Notes: generated from the letters alone by a model not told the origin. Shown: positions 16,693-25,974, numbered from the stretch's first letter. The stretch is 64,000 nucleotides of DNA from JBGSIC01 sp041751875 (GCA_041751875.1 JBGSIC010000013.1:353350-417349); one strand, 5' to 3'. A program made the numbers and translations.

Positions 16693-18461
16693 TTCTTCTT
16701 CTGCGGACAATTGTTGTACGCTTCCTTATAAATACCGATTGCAAGTGGGTTGAGCAGTTTCCGCTCATCCTCTGTAAACTGTTTTCCAAATAATCCCTTG
16801 CCCGCAGCAGGAACTTTTATATGGGCTTGGCTTAGTGCACGAATTGCCCGCTCTTGGCTTTTTGGATCATCCGCGGCCAACTTCAATAACTCATACATAG
16901 TTTCTTTAACCGCTTCCGAATCTGGATTCGGTTTATTCGCCATTCGGTCAAGTTTTCGCGTCAGACGTTCGATGTCAGAAAGGTTCCCACCACCATTTCC
17001 GCCGCCATTGCCCCCACCCGGCGCTCCACCGCCGTTAGAGTTTCCCCCACCGGGACCACTGTTAGAGCCACCGCCGTTAGGTCCGGAGGAGCTTCCATTC
17101 GGTCCACCAGAGCTGCCCGCTCCCGACGGGCTTCCTGCACCGGAGTCACTTCCTAATCCACCTTGACCCAAACTGGCAGGCGAACGATTTGCCGAGAGAT
17201 TCGCCAAAGACGCTTGCTGTTCCAAATTGCGTAACGACGGCGTTGCGCCCACGTTCATTCCCTTGGGTTGTGCAACCGTAGGGAGTTGAAAGCTATTAGT
17301 GCCTGCAGTGTTGGTAGTCGTACCCAAATTGAGTCCAGGAATCTGAAGCTGCGGAAGCTTACTTAACTGCGCGGTACCCGACGTAACCGGCACCGAACCG
17401 GTTGAACCATTTAAAAGAAATCCATTCGGACTTTGTTGTGCAAGTTGCGCCGCTGTTTCACTCGCGAAAGGAGCAAGCCAATTTTCCGCAGCTGAACTCC
17501 CCGCACCGCTCGCAGGCGAAGCCGTCTCTTGCGTCGGCGTTAAGAGCATCATGTTGGCGGTGTCCACGGAAGACACGGGCAACACGGTGTTTAAAGGAAT
17601 GCTGCCGTTCGAGCAGGTACCAGCTAAGTGGGCTGCAAGTAAAGTTGAAGCGGGATCCATTGGCGTGAAGTTCTTTTCTTCCCCCTCGTTTGCCTTAACA
17701 TCCATGACCTTTAGATTCGGCGCCTTAACGAACTCCGCTTTCTTGGGGACCAAAAGTCCGGTTACCCAGAAAGGGCGAACCTGCATGAATTTCTGCGTCC
17801 AGATTTCTAGCAAAGAAAGGCTGCGCACCTTTTCAGCGCGTGTTTGACGATACGCAATCTTTAGATTTTGGATTTCTGGATTTCCAAACACCTCAACCAT
17901 GCCATACGTTTTTTCATCTTGCTGATAAGGGCTCAGTAAAATGGCCATACCCGTGTAGGTGCCATTTTTCTCAATGAGCTGAACTTGTGAACCCGAAAGT
18001 ACCACCGACCATCGTCCCATCAGTACCGTTGCGCCTTTATTATTGGTCTTAAACATAGAATCACAAACTGAGGCTTCACAGTTATCTGAGCTGCTGTAGC
18101 TCCAGATGGCGTGAAGTTTTCGGGAGACGGAACGGAACCCAAAGGTGTTTCCTTTTTCTGCCATCACCAAAAGCGAGGTCTTTTCGTCGTAGCGTTTCCA
18201 AATCTGTTCCTTAGCCCAGGGAATCTTCGCCACAATCACTTTCAAATCGTCGATGACTTGCTTGAAGCTCTGGCACTGAAAGCGTTTGGTGCCGTAGTAG
18301 TCTTCCACGGCCTTTTTATATTCTGAAAGAAGTTGGGGATCGGAAAGGAATGCATCGAGATGAGGAGCGCGCTCGACAATGGCATCCATTTGCGCGAGCG
18401 AATCGCCAAATGCTGAGATGCTGAGCCCTAGAATTAATAGGATAGCCCCTAATGCGCGCAC
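16689..18461 (-). CDS. Secreted protein with Gly/Ser/Asn-rich linker, unknown function
   Basis: 590 aa. Signal peptide at 1-19 (MRALGAILLILGLSISAFG). The N-terminal ~260 residues are a mixed alpha/beta domain with paired Cys. Next comes a Thr/Ser/Ala-rich region, then a nearly pure Gly/Ser/Asn/Pro linker (about 430-500), then a short helical C-terminal domain (LSDIERLTRKLDRM onward) ending in KKK. The arrangement suggests two folded domains joined by a long flexible spacer. It overlaps the next gene by ATGA. I do not recognise either domain. Confidence 0.7.
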   Translation of the reverse strand: MRALGAILLILGLSISAFGDSLAQMDAIVERAPHLDAFLSDPQLLSEYKKAVEDYYGTKRFQCQSFKQVIDDLKVIVAKIPWAKEQIWKRYDEKTSLLVMAEKGNTFGFRSVSRKLHAIWSYSSSDNCEASVCDSMFKTNNKGATVLMGRWSVVLSGSQVQLIEKNGTYTGMAILLSPYQQDEKTYGMVEVFGNPEIQNLKIAYRQTRAEKVRSLSLLEIWTQKFMQVRPFWVTGLLVPKKAEFVKAPNLKVMDVKANEGEEKNFTPMDPASTLLAAHLAGTCSNGSIPLNTVLPVSSVDTANMMLLTPTQETASPASGAGSSAAENWLAPFASETAAQLAQQSPNGFLLNGSTGSVPVTSGTAQLSKLPQLQIPGLNLGTTTNTAGTNSFQLPTVAQPKGMNVGATPSLRNLEQQASLANLSANRSPASLGQGGLGSDSGAGSPSGAGSSGGPNGSSSGPNGGGSNSGPGGGNSNGGGAPGGGNGGGNGGGNLSDIERLTRKLDRMANKPNPDSEAVKETMYELLKLAADDPKSQERAIRALSQAHIKVPAAGKGLFGKQFTEDERKLLNPLAIGIYKEAYNNCPQKKK

Positions 18462-18610
18462 TGCTCCCCCCGGAGACTGGAATGACTCATTGTATCAAGG
18501 TCGGGGGATGGGCTGATAGTGTATTCACATTGAATACTTAGGCCCGTCGAACTATGTTTTTGCGCCCGCCCGCAAGCTATACGCGTGATTACTTTTAGGA
18601 CAGGTCGTTT

Positions 18611-18641
18611 GTTCCAAAAGGTGCCTGGCACCTATTGGAAC
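18611..18641. repeat. 31-base near-perfect palindrome of the AGGTGCC family
   Basis: Arms GTTCCAA-A-AGGTGCC and GGCACCT-A-TTGGAAC pair over 14 bases with one central mismatch and a 1-base loop. It lies just beyond the stop of the injection-system spike gene. Related AAGGTGCC-containing inverted repeats are at 27787 and 36278. It may act as a terminator-like or REP-like element, but lacks a T run. Confidence 0.7.
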
Positions 18642-18651
18642 CCTCAACAAC

Positions 18652-19398
18652 CTAGTTTGTCTTTCCGGTTTGGCTAAGCATATCGGGCGTCATGGGGGTA
18701 GAAGGCGGCCCCGAAGGACCCCAAGAAGTGGGGTGGGAGTGGGCGTTGAAGAGCTGCTGAAAAACATCTCCCTTAATCAGCGCTTGGGCCGCGCCCTGGC
18801 CCAGCTTTATCTCTTTGGCCTCGATGGTAATCGAACTACCCTCGATGCGTACCGTACTCCCCCCGTTGTGCTTTAGCGTGATCGCTTCGCCACAAATCTC
18901 AATCTCATTAGATTTCTCATCCCTCAAAGAAATCTTTTTATCGCTCGAGCGAATCTCAATCGTGCGCTTTTCCTTGTCGTGCAATGAAATGCCGCCCTGG
19001 TCATCGCTATCATCAAAACACAATGTATGACCGCTTCGGGTCTTAATAAATTTAAGGTTGTTCTTATCATCCGTGTTGAAATCGCCTGTGCGTCCAGAAG
19101 CGGGCGGTGCATTTTTAGGGTTGAACAAACTCCCCATAACGATGGGAAAATCGATATTCCCGTTCTCGAAGTAAACGAGTACTTCATCTCCCACTTCCGG
19201 TAAAAACCACATACCACTCTCAGTGGAAGCGTACGAAGTGCAAACGCGCGCCCAATCGGAAAGGACGTCGGCCGAATCACCGTGAAGCCACGGGTAGGCA
19301 ACGCGAACCCGACCTTTTTTTTCGGGATCCTTATTCTCTCTTATCACCGCTCTGGCAAGCGGAGGAAACCCCGAATGGTATGTTTGAAATCGCTCCAT
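18652..19398 (-). CDS. Contractile injection system spike (gp5/VgrG-type)
   Basis: 248 aa from ATG 19398, which overlaps the preceding stop as TAATG. Residues ~10-95 are the gp5-type OB domain (ARAVIRENKDPEKKGRVRVA, then MWFLPEVGDEVLVYFENG and PIVMGSLFN). A repetitive beta-helix region follows (SGHTLCFDDSDD, then short repeats such as IEIRSSDKKISLRDE and VRIEGSSITIEAKEIKLG), and it ends in HSHPTSWGPSGPPSTP, a tail common to VgrG/Afp8 spikes. It lacks the gpD-like N-terminal hub, which is a separate gene at 34649. It would form the needle tip of the baseplate. It is the last gene of the minus arm. Confidence 0.9.
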   Translation of the reverse strand: MERFQTYHSGFPPLARAVIRENKDPEKKGRVRVAYPWLHGDSADVLSDWARVCTSYASTESGMWFLPEVGDEVLVYFENGNIDFPIVMGSLFNPKNAPPASGRTGDFNTDDKNNLKFIKTRSGHTLCFDDSDDQGGISLHDKEKRTIEIRSSDKKISLRDEKSNEIEICGEAITLKHNGGSTVRIEGSSITIEAKEIKLGQGAAQALIKGDVFQQLFNAHSHPTSWGPSGPPSTPMTPDMLSQTGKTN

Positions 19399-20372
19399 TA
19401 ACCCTTCACCGCAAGTTGAGCCCAAAGTGCCCCTTTAGGCGCTGCTTGAAATAATTTGCAGGTCGCCTGCGTCTCTTCCACGGATGCCACGTAGCAAGTT
19501 CCCACCCGATACTTCTTCCCATCCGATTTCGCCCCTATCACACTGATTTCCTGACCAGGGGCAAGGCCCGGCAGTGGCTCAAAGAGAACCAACGTTTCTT
19601 CACCCGATAGGGCGTAGCTATCAATGACTGGAACTGAAACCCGCCGCGTGGCCGACGAAGAGGAGCGCAACATTTGATATTCGCCTCCCGCTTCTGAACG
19701 GAGCCCTTGCACCTTGATCAAACTATTCTGTCCGAGACGTAGGGTATTTTTCTTGCCTACCTTGAGCGGACCTACAAAGGCAGGTTGTCCCGCTTCTCCT
19801 TCGTATAGCGCAACAGAGAACTCTTTCGGATCACCCTCAATTTGAATGACACTGAGCTCGCCGTTGCCTTTAACCGCTATCCAATCCGTTCGGTCCCCCG
19901 CGCTGTAGTTCACGGATCCGGAAAGTTCCGCCGCATCCTCAAGAGCAACGGCTCCTGCAGGCTTCATATCGTCTCCCGATTCAAATTCAGGATTGAGATA
20001 CTCCACAAGCAAACGAGGCCGTCCTTCAAACCACTCGCCTCGATGCTTTCTCAGCTTAACGCCATAGTAATCTGGGGAAAGATAGCGTGTGGAAGTGAGT
20101 ATAAGCCTTTTTCCTCCCCGGTCGCACTGGCTCCGCATCGGAATCTGGGTTCCACTTCTTTTCAATTCCACATTTACTTCTCGCGCTGCTCGGCCGCATC
20201 CTACACGCGACCCTGCGCGCGAGAGGTTCTGTTCAAACAGTATCCTTCCCGAAGCTGGAAGGCGTACCCGTTTCTCGTCCTGCCACTCATTCAGGTTCTT
20301 AGGAAACTGTGACGTGTGCGCACAACCTACTAAAAGCAAAAGCGTTCCCAGTAATAGCCCTATCGCCCTCAT
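19398..20372 (-). CDS. Lipoprotein of the injection-system operon
   Basis: 324 aa. Lipobox LVGC at residues 14-17 after a short hydrophobic core. A central segment (about 145-225: LSGSVNYSAGDRTDWIAVKG ... FSVALYEGE) resembles the beta-sandwich of PPC (pre-peptidase C-terminal) domains; the C-terminal third is another beta-rich region with two Cys. It overlaps its neighbours by 4 bases (ATGA) and 1 base, so it is part of the injection-system transcript. Lipoproteins are not part of classical free eCIS particles, whereas T6SS has one (TssJ). No TssJ similarity is apparent. An envelope-anchoring role is inferred. Confidence 0.75.
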   Translation of the reverse strand: MRAIGLLLGTLLLLVGCAHTSQFPKNLNEWQDEKRVRLPASGRILFEQNLSRAGSRVGCGRAAREVNVELKRSGTQIPMRSQCDRGGKRLILTSTRYLSPDYYGVKLRKHRGEWFEGRPRLLVEYLNPEFESGDDMKPAGAVALEDAAELSGSVNYSAGDRTDWIAVKGNGELSVIQIEGDPKEFSVALYEGEAGQPAFVGPLKVGKKNTLRLGQNSLIKVQGLRSEAGGEYQMLRSSSSATRRVSVPVIDSYALSGEETLVLFEPLPGLAPGQEISVIGAKSDGKKYRVGTCYVASVEETQATCKLFQAAPKGALWAQLAVKG

Positions 20373-21730
20373 TGAGCTCTCCCCTCAACGTAAAATCCGA
20401 CCTCTTGGCCTAGAATTTCAATCTTGTCTCCGGAATTCAGGTAACGAGATTCCTTCAACGTCTGTTGATTCACCCGCACGGAACCCAAGTCCGCGAGTCG
20501 GTGGCGCTCTAACCGAAAAGCTCGTTTTCCGTTCTCCAAGCTTTCTGAGTGCAGAACAGCATATTGCCGCTTCTTCATCTGCGGAGGTCGAATCAAACGA
20601 ACACCACTGCGGGAATGCGTGCCCAGTTCGACGCGATTCTTCGCAACCGCCATCACATCGTACTTTCCCATCTTCTCTTTTTCTTTGTGGTTAAAATTGC
20701 CAATGAGGTAAGCCTCGCCCTCCTCGCGGCAGAAACCACATTTTTTATCGGAAACCCGCAACAGTTTGTGACACCGCTCGCACTCTTGAGTGGAATAGTA
20801 ACGTTTGAGTCCCAGCACAAGACGGGTAAGGAGCACCACGAGAATCAAAAGCCCGAGATAGCGTCCGTAGCGGAGCCAAAACACCTTCATTTTACTGTCT
20901 GGTAAATTAATGTTGAAGGGCGCGCTAGCGTACTGTTTGCCATCGGCACTCGCGGAAAGGCGCAATGTGGATTTTTTTCCCTGAATCGCAAACGGGGGAT
21001 AAAACTGCAGGGCGTACTTAATAGCTGGTGCCTGGAGTTTTTTATCCACCCAGTTAACCGTCAAGAGACTCTCACCGAGTTGTGTCTTTTGTTCTGTTAA
21101 GGTGGGTAGAACTTCCTTTTTCACCGCAAGATTGTAGATGCTCAACTGAGTTTCGATTCTGCGGTTACGCATTTCTGCCAGGGATTCCGGGGACAGTTTG
21201 GCGTTTCCTGAAGAGATCACCCAAGCCACAGTAGGCAGCTCAGTCGCTTCTTTCGATTTCATGAGATGGCGAATGGCTCTTTCATGACTAGACGAACGGC
21301 TTTGAGCTTGGCACAACAGCGAATAGTCTTGAGTGCTCTTCACGGCTTGGTGATTAGCATGAATTTCAAGTGAACTATCGGTGTAAGAAACTAGACTCAG
21401 CAAGGATTCCGGATGAAGATTCTCCTTGAGTGCTCGTAACGCCTGGTTGACTTGAGTATCAATTTCCCGCGCTCGGCACAATGCGGACACATCTACCAGA
21501 ACCCACAAGTTCATAGGTGTCGTTTGACCACCACCCAAACTCAGTTTCTCTCCTCCTTCTTGTTCCAGAAAAAACTCTCGCTTCTCGCCACTCCCTTGAG
21601 GTAACGCAACCGAAAGAGAGACCTTACCCGATTTCACCACCGGATTATCCATCGGTAGATCGAGCACAGCCTCTGCCCTCGCCAGGGTCACACCAAGTAA
21701 CAATGCCAAACTAGCTAGCATGCGCTTCAT
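20369..21730 (-). CDS. Membrane protein with periplasmic vWA, zinc ribbon and cytosolic FHA domain
   Basis: 453 aa from ATG 21730 (ATGA overlap with the preceding gene); the longer frame is rejected because the signal peptide (MKRMLASLALLLGVTLARA) starts here. Residues ~74-230 form a vWA-like domain beginning NLWVLVDVSALC, an incomplete MIDAS (DxSxx, last Ser replaced). One membrane span is at ~288-308. A zinc ribbon with CERC and CGFC pairs is at 317-334. Residues ~355-450 are an FHA domain (GTHSRSGVRL, then HRLADLGSVRVNQQTL and GDKIEILGQE). FHA domains read phospho-threonine, so it could link a phosphorylation signal to an envelope-attached injection machine. Its place in the operon supports this, but the role is inferred. 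Confidence 0.82.
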   Translation of the reverse strand: MKRMLASLALLLGVTLARAEAVLDLPMDNPVVKSGKVSLSVALPQGSGEKREFFLEQEGGEKLSLGGGQTTPMNLWVLVDVSALCRAREIDTQVNQALRALKENLHPESLLSLVSYTDSSLEIHANHQAVKSTQDYSLLCQAQSRSSSHERAIRHLMKSKEATELPTVAWVISSGNAKLSPESLAEMRNRRIETQLSIYNLAVKKEVLPTLTEQKTQLGESLLTVNWVDKKLQAPAIKYALQFYPPFAIQGKKSTLRLSASADGKQYASAPFNINLPDSKMKVFWLRYGRYLGLLILVVLLTRLVLGLKRYYSTQECERCHKLLRVSDKKCGFCREEGEAYLIGNFNHKEKEKMGKYDVMAVAKNRVELGTHSRSGVRLIRPPQMKKRQYAVLHSESLENGKRAFRLERHRLADLGSVRVNQQTLKESRYLNSGDKIEILGQEVGFYVEGRAQ

Positions 21731-22230
21731 ACGGACCTCCGATGGGTGGAACGATAAACTGGCGGGATCATCTTGAGCACAAAGCTTTGCCCACCAACAG
21801 AAATAATGTCGTTGCAAACCACCCCTTGTTCCTCGGCTCCCTCTACCGAAAGAGCCACTCGCTGGGAGTTTACTGTTATGCGGTAACCCGTCCGGGCTGC
21901 CGACAGTTCCTTCTTGATGAGGAGGCCTTTCTCCGAAAGAGTCCAAACGTTGTGCCCCTCATTCAAGGCTAAGCACTGTGCACTGGAAAGAGAGATGAGA
22001 TAACCTACCGGCTCTTCATCCGAAGCAGTTGAAAGAGGTACTTTGTAGGATTCGCATAATGCGCGATAGCGGGTTTCCGCTTCCACTGCCATTTTGAAGG
22101 CGTTTGAAGCCATCTGCGAACGCATTTTGATTTTCTCGCCCACTTTAGCAAGAACTTGTTTCACTTCACCCAAGATTCGCACGAGCTGCACGCGCTCGCG
22201 CCATGGCTGACGCACGCTAAAACTAGACAT
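21727..22230 (-). CDS. FHA-like protein of injection-system operon
   Basis: 167 aa; ATG 22230 has GGAGGG upstream. Residues ~1-65 are helical and charged. Residues ~75-157 (GYLISLSSAQCLALNEG ... GVVCNDIISVGGQSFVLKMI) follow the late strands of an FHA domain, including the 'ND.I.VG...F' ending, but lack the early Gly-Arg/Ser-x-x-His phospho-binding residues. It overlaps both neighbours by a few bases. It may be a structural FHA fold without phosphopeptide binding. Assignment is by pattern only. Confidence 0.6.
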   Translation of the reverse strand: MSSFSVRQPWRERVQLVRILGEVKQVLAKVGEKIKMRSQMASNAFKMAVEAETRYRALCESYKVPLSTASDEEPVGYLISLSSAQCLALNEGHNVWTLSEKGLLIKKELSAARTGYRITVNSQRVALSVEGAEEQGVVCNDIISVGGQSFVLKMIPPVYRSTHRRSV

Positions 22231-22711
22231 GATTTCCCTCCGATGAAAGATCGAGATACAAGAACTTGTTTCCGTTTACCTCAACTTCGTCGAAATCAAA
22301 CAAAGCCGTCGACTGTGTTTCCTGCCCGTTGACTTTAAATGCCACTTCTTTGGACTCGAGATAACAGGGGTGTCCTGTCGAAAGACGAAGATCCTCTGCG
22401 GGACGGCCCGGACCGGGAGTGAGCGTGAGTCCGTCATTGGCTGCAAGGCCCAAGAAACTCTTACCACGCGGTACAAACTGCACTTCACCCTGGTGGGGTC
22501 CTTCAAAGGCATAGAGAGCGCAAGCCGCGGAACGCGCGCGCAGTGCTCGACGCTTTTCAAAGGCGTGCAAGATTTCCTCCTCGGGTACTCCCTTCCATCC
22601 TTGCAAAAGCACATGTCCGTTTTCGCTTCTTCCCTTCGCCGGGTCGAGCGCGACCACCCAAGCTTTTAGGTAAGCGCCTAGCGCGAGCCCGTACATTTTA
22701 AGCTTGTACAT
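22223..22711 (-). CDS. FHA-like protein of injection-system operon
   Basis: 162 aa. ATG 22711 has GGAGGTGA 4-6 bases upstream, inside the end of the previous gene; ATG 22696 is an alternative without such a site. The N-terminal ~60 residues are helical. Residues ~65-157 match an FHA layout: CALYAFEGPHQGEVQFVP, GKSFLGLAANDGLTLTPG, then VAFKVNGQETQ and FDEVEVNGNKFLYLD. The usual Arg and Ser-x-x-His are not obvious. It is the second of three consecutive FHA-type proteins, an unusual density for an injection-system locus. Confidence 0.65.
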   Translation of the reverse strand: MYKLKMYGLALGAYLKAWVVALDPAKGRSENGHVLLQGWKGVPEEEILHAFEKRRALRARSAACALYAFEGPHQGEVQFVPRGKSFLGLAANDGLTLTPGPGRPAEDLRLSTGHPCYLESKEVAFKVNGQETQSTALFDFDEVEVNGNKFLYLDLSSEGNHV

Positions 22712-24245
22712 CGGTCACCTCCGCTTCTTCGGCACCACTGAACGGTTGGTAGAGGGCGAGATCAAAGAATCCAAAGTCCAAATCCGATTTCTCGACTCGA
22801 ATTTTCAAGCAGTTGCCTTGAGGCACCAATGCTTCGGGAGCGGCCACCAAACCTTTATTCACCCAGCAGTTAGCCTTCTCATTACTCGTTTCATCTTCTG
22901 TAATAAGTGGTCGACCATTGAGCTCGTAGTGAATGCGGCTTCCCGCGCGCCGGACGTAGCGGCGGCTTAGAAGAAGAAGCGGCTTTTCGGGCTCGATGTT
23001 GTTCAGATAAATCGTAAAGGTCCCTTCTTTCACAAAGAGCCCTTTGGCGTGATGAACCTCTCCACCGGAGAACGCAGCACTCATTTTTCGCAAGTGGCTT
23101 TGCTCGGCGAGTACCCGAACTCGCTTTTCATCACTCGCGTCCACATAGTCAGCGCGCTTGAATACCCTGCCCGCCAAGGAAATCTTGGGTGCGTAACTGA
23201 AGTTGTAATCGGCAATGTCGCGCAGCCCCTCTTGAAGAGTACTCAGGAGATTTACCTTCTGATCCCCATAGCTCACCAACCCCTCAAGGGCTCTAGCGAC
23301 TTTAGAAATGAGGCCGATGTTTACTCCTTCCGGATAGAGTGAAAGCGAGCGCATCTGCTCGAGATCAGAAATGGTCGCCAGAAGAGCTTCGCGATTAAGT
23401 TCTTCCGCCTGGTGCCCGACATGCCGCTCCAGCCTTTCCAGATAGAGGGCAAGCCTTCGGGCACACTCAGATGCCAGGAAACCCGCGCGGGCCGCCTGAA
23501 AGGGGGCGGTTAGAAACTCAGCATGGAGCTGGGTTAGCGCCTCCCGAACGTGCTGCTTATCCTTATATATATAGAGGTTCTCAAGCGAGCTCACCGATTC
23601 CCCCAGGCTAGAGAGCGCCGTGCGGGCTTCGATTAGCTCAGAAACGCTACCAAAATCGGTTGTTTGCGGAACAATGCGACGCCGATAGCGCGTATCGATG
23701 ATGCCGGCCTTGTCAGACCCTTCGGCAGAGAGGTCCGCCAACCACTCTTCGTGCTGAGTCGCTAAGCGAAGCGTGCGTACCGACGGATTGAGATTTACCC
23801 GAAAAATTTCTACCGCACCCGCACTCGGCTTTTTTGAGCTTACCGACAACGAAGCATCAAAGACTTCGCATTTGTATCCGGAAATGGAGGCGTCTTCTTC
23901 GTCTACGTACTTGTCTTGTCCTTGAATCTGGTTCTTGAGTGAAACGATAAGCGTGCGCGATGTCTTGCCTACGTATTCCTTTAAGTCAATCAAGCGATCT
24001 TTCGAGGCAATGAGCGTTTCCCCGTTCGGTAAAAACGCCACGCCTGGCTTCACCATGAGTGACACCCCCTCCAAAGGGACTATTTGGAATGTTTCCAATG
24101 CTCCAGTGACTATCCCTCCCTGAGGGAAAAGCTGCTGGCAAACCACACTAAGAGTTTTGTCCGTGTGAGCGGCAAGACGGTTAAAGTCTTTGTAATCGAT
24201 CATCTGCCCGGGAAAGAAATTGGGGCGACTAATTTGGGTTAACAT
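22698..24245 (-). CDS. Baseplate/attachment-like protein of injection system
   Basis: 515 aa from ATG 24245, with GGAGG 4 bases upstream; the longer frame to 24362 only reads through the ATPase gene. The N-terminus, ISRPNFFPGQMIDYKDFNRL followed by a beta-rich region with VKPGVAFLPNGETLIA, resembles the 'NFF.GklLt..Df' proteins found in many eCIS loci and also recalls the N-terminal shell of TssK-type baseplate proteins. Residues ~220-340 are helical with coiled-coil character. The C-terminal ~150 residues are a beta-rich, possibly jelly-roll domain. It probably attaches to the baseplate or serves as an adaptor; the assignment is by motif and context. Confidence 0.65.
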   Translation of the reverse strand: MLTQISRPNFFPGQMIDYKDFNRLAAHTDKTLSVVCQQLFPQGGIVTGALETFQIVPLEGVSLMVKPGVAFLPNGETLIASKDRLIDLKEYVGKTSRTLIVSLKNQIQGQDKYVDEEDASISGYKCEVFDASLSVSSKKPSAGAVEIFRVNLNPSVRTLRLATQHEEWLADLSAEGSDKAGIIDTRYRRRIVPQTTDFGSVSELIEARTALSSLGESVSSLENLYIYKDKQHVREALTQLHAEFLTAPFQAARAGFLASECARRLALYLERLERHVGHQAEELNREALLATISDLEQMRSLSLYPEGVNIGLISKVARALEGLVSYGDQKVNLLSTLQEGLRDIADYNFSYAPKISLAGRVFKRADYVDASDEKRVRVLAEQSHLRKMSAAFSGGEVHHAKGLFVKEGTFTIYLNNIEPEKPLLLLSRRYVRRAGSRIHYELNGRPLITEDETSNEKANCWVNKGLVAAPEALVPQGNCLKIRVEKSDLDFGFFDLALYQPFSGAEEAEVTDVQA

Positions 24246-25795
24246 GAGACCTCCTTCGACTGATTGCGAGCGCGTTCTAGCGCTTGCGTGCGATCGAGAA
24301 ACTGAACAGGACCCGCTGCCTCGGCAACAAGCGAGGCGGGACGAGCCCGAAACTTGGCCCAAGACCGCAAGCCATCCAAACGGTCTGCCATCGTTTTAGA
24401 TAAGGGAACCGTCTCCCGGATAGCGGTAAGAATATGATCTTGTGAAAACTCTTGCTCTTCCGCGAAGGCAGCGTAGCGGGCCGACACAACCGCTTGCTCA
24501 ATTTCGGCACCACTAAAACCTTGTGTACTTTCTACCAAGTCATCCGCGTTCCAGCCGGCGGGCGACCACTTGTAACGATCCAGGTGGATATCAAAAATTT
24601 CTTTTCGTTCCGAGGCAGTGGGAAGATCGACGAAAAAGATTTCATCGAAACGCCCCTTTCTCAAAAACTCAGGGGGCAACTGGGAAATATCGTTCGCGGT
24701 TGCTAGAACAAATACAGCACTGCGCTTTTCTTGCATCCAGGTTAGCAGCGTACCGAAGACGCGGCTTGCGGTTCCCCCATCTGAGCTTCCCCCCGACTGG
24801 CTACCCGAAAGTCCCTTTTCGATTTCATCAATCCAAAGCACGCACGGTGCCACAGCCTCACAAGTGGCAACCGCTCGGCGCACGTTGCTCTCACTTGAAC
24901 CCACAAGGCCGCCGAAGAGGCGTCCGATATCGAGTCGCAGCAGAGGCATCTTCCACTCCCGTCCCACCGCCATGGCGGTTAAGGATTTGCCGCACCCGGG
25001 AACGCCTACTAGGAGAAGTCCCTTGGGCAATGGCAAACCGATCTCTCTTGCCGCCGCTCCGAAACCCTGACGTCGCGTGCGTAGCCACGCCCGCAAACTG
25101 TGTAGTCCCCCAATGGGCGCGACGTCGTTAATAGCAATAAATTCCAGAAGGCCAGATTTCTTAACAATCTGCTGCTTCTCTGACTGAACCAGCGTACTTT
25201 CAATTCTTCCCTGCGAAACAATACTCTTGGCGAGCACGTTTTCGATTTCTTCTGCCGTTAAGCCGCTCGCGCCTTCAATCAGAGCTTCTCTTTCCTCGGC
25301 CACCGGTTTTTTGCTGTCTTCTAAGCAGCTAATCGCCTGGTCGAGTAGCACTTCAATTTCATCGCGTTCTGGCAGGGGCATCTCCAGAAGCACCATATCT
25401 TTGGAAAGTTCCACGGGGACCTGCTGAACTGAACTTACGAAAATGAGGTTTTGCGATACACGTTTAAACTTTTGACCAAGGTCCTTAATTTTTCTAACGA
25501 TGCCGGGGTCCTTAAAGTAGGGATGGAAGTCTTTTAGAAGGAGTACTGCCTTTTCATTAATCTGCTCGAACCATTCCAGCACGCGCGCCGGATCTTTTAC
25601 ATCAGCTACAACCTTACCGCTATGGAGAACGCCCTCGGTGCGCGACCAGACGTAACACTTAGAGGAGCGAGCTTCACAAACCGCGGTGACGAGCGCGAGA
25701 CAACGGCCTTCTTCGAAGGTTTCCACATGGAGGAGCGGGTAGCGAGCTCTGATGAGACTTGAAAGCTCCTCACTGAATTTGGCGGTCTTTTGCAT
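24239..25795 (-). CDS. Ycf46-like AAA+ ATPase of injection-system locus
   Basis: 518 aa from ATG 25795; this start agrees with the predicted sigma-54 transcription start near 25810 and has AGAGG upstream. The N-terminal ~215 residues (SSLIRARYPLLHVETFEEG, then LLLKDFHPYFKDPGIVRKIK) match the non-ATPase domain of Ycf46 proteins. The AAA+ module has Walker A GVPGCGKS (264-271), Walker B VLWIDEIEK, sensor 1 ATAND and arginine finger RKGRFDE (379-385), and ends with PLSKTMADRLDGLRSWAK as in Ycf46. eCIS loci usually carry an AAA+ ATPase (Afp15-like) needed for assembly; here a Ycf46-type enzyme takes that place. Its usual DUF1257 and DUF2997 neighbours are on the other arm. Confidence 0.88.
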   Translation of the reverse strand: MQKTAKFSEELSSLIRARYPLLHVETFEEGRCLALVTAVCEARSSKCYVWSRTEGVLHSGKVVADVKDPARVLEWFEQINEKAVLLLKDFHPYFKDPGIVRKIKDLGQKFKRVSQNLIFVSSVQQVPVELSKDMVLLEMPLPERDEIEVLLDQAISCLEDSKKPVAEEREALIEGASGLTAEEIENVLAKSIVSQGRIESTLVQSEKQQIVKKSGLLEFIAINDVAPIGGLHSLRAWLRTRRQGFGAAAREIGLPLPKGLLLVGVPGCGKSLTAMAVGREWKMPLLRLDIGRLFGGLVGSSESNVRRAVATCEAVAPCVLWIDEIEKGLSGSQSGGSSDGGTASRVFGTLLTWMQEKRSAVFVLATANDISQLPPEFLRKGRFDEIFFVDLPTASERKEIFDIHLDRYKWSPAGWNADDLVESTQGFSGAEIEQAVVSARYAAFAEEQEFSQDHILTAIRETVPLSKTMADRLDGLRSWAKFRARPASLVAEAAGPVQFLDRTQALERARNQSKEVSC

Positions 25796-25820
25796 AGGCC
25801 TCTTCTTGATTGGACTAAAA

Positions 25821-25836
25821 AGCAATTGGTGTGCCA
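25821..25836 (-). promoter_or_regulatory. Sigma-54 promoter for minus arm of injection system
   Basis: Read on the minus strand, TGGCACACCAATTGCT matches the -24/-12 consensus TGGCAC-N5-TTGC with exact GG-N10-GC spacing. Transcription would begin near 25810, 15 bases before the ATPase start codon, leaving room for its AGAGG ribosome site. A sigma-54 promoter needs an AAA+ enhancer-binding activator. Confidence 0.75.
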
Positions 25837-25974
25837 CAGGCATGCTTACCGAAGGCACGCACGAATCCCACGAGAGCCCCCCGTTTCAGTCTCATTCGTG
25901 ACACAACCAGCTAGGGTTTCTCAATTCTGACTTGCCTTTCCCCCTAGGTCCCGTCGCCACAGGCGCGGTGGACC

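Noticed and set aside
16750..17166. Proline-rich frame
   Set aside because: It is the mirror of the Gly/Ser/Asn-rich linker of the opposite-strand secreted protein.
24523..25131. Long frame opposite the AAA+ ATPase
   Set aside because: It is the antisense of a strongly conserved ATPase domain and has no family signature.
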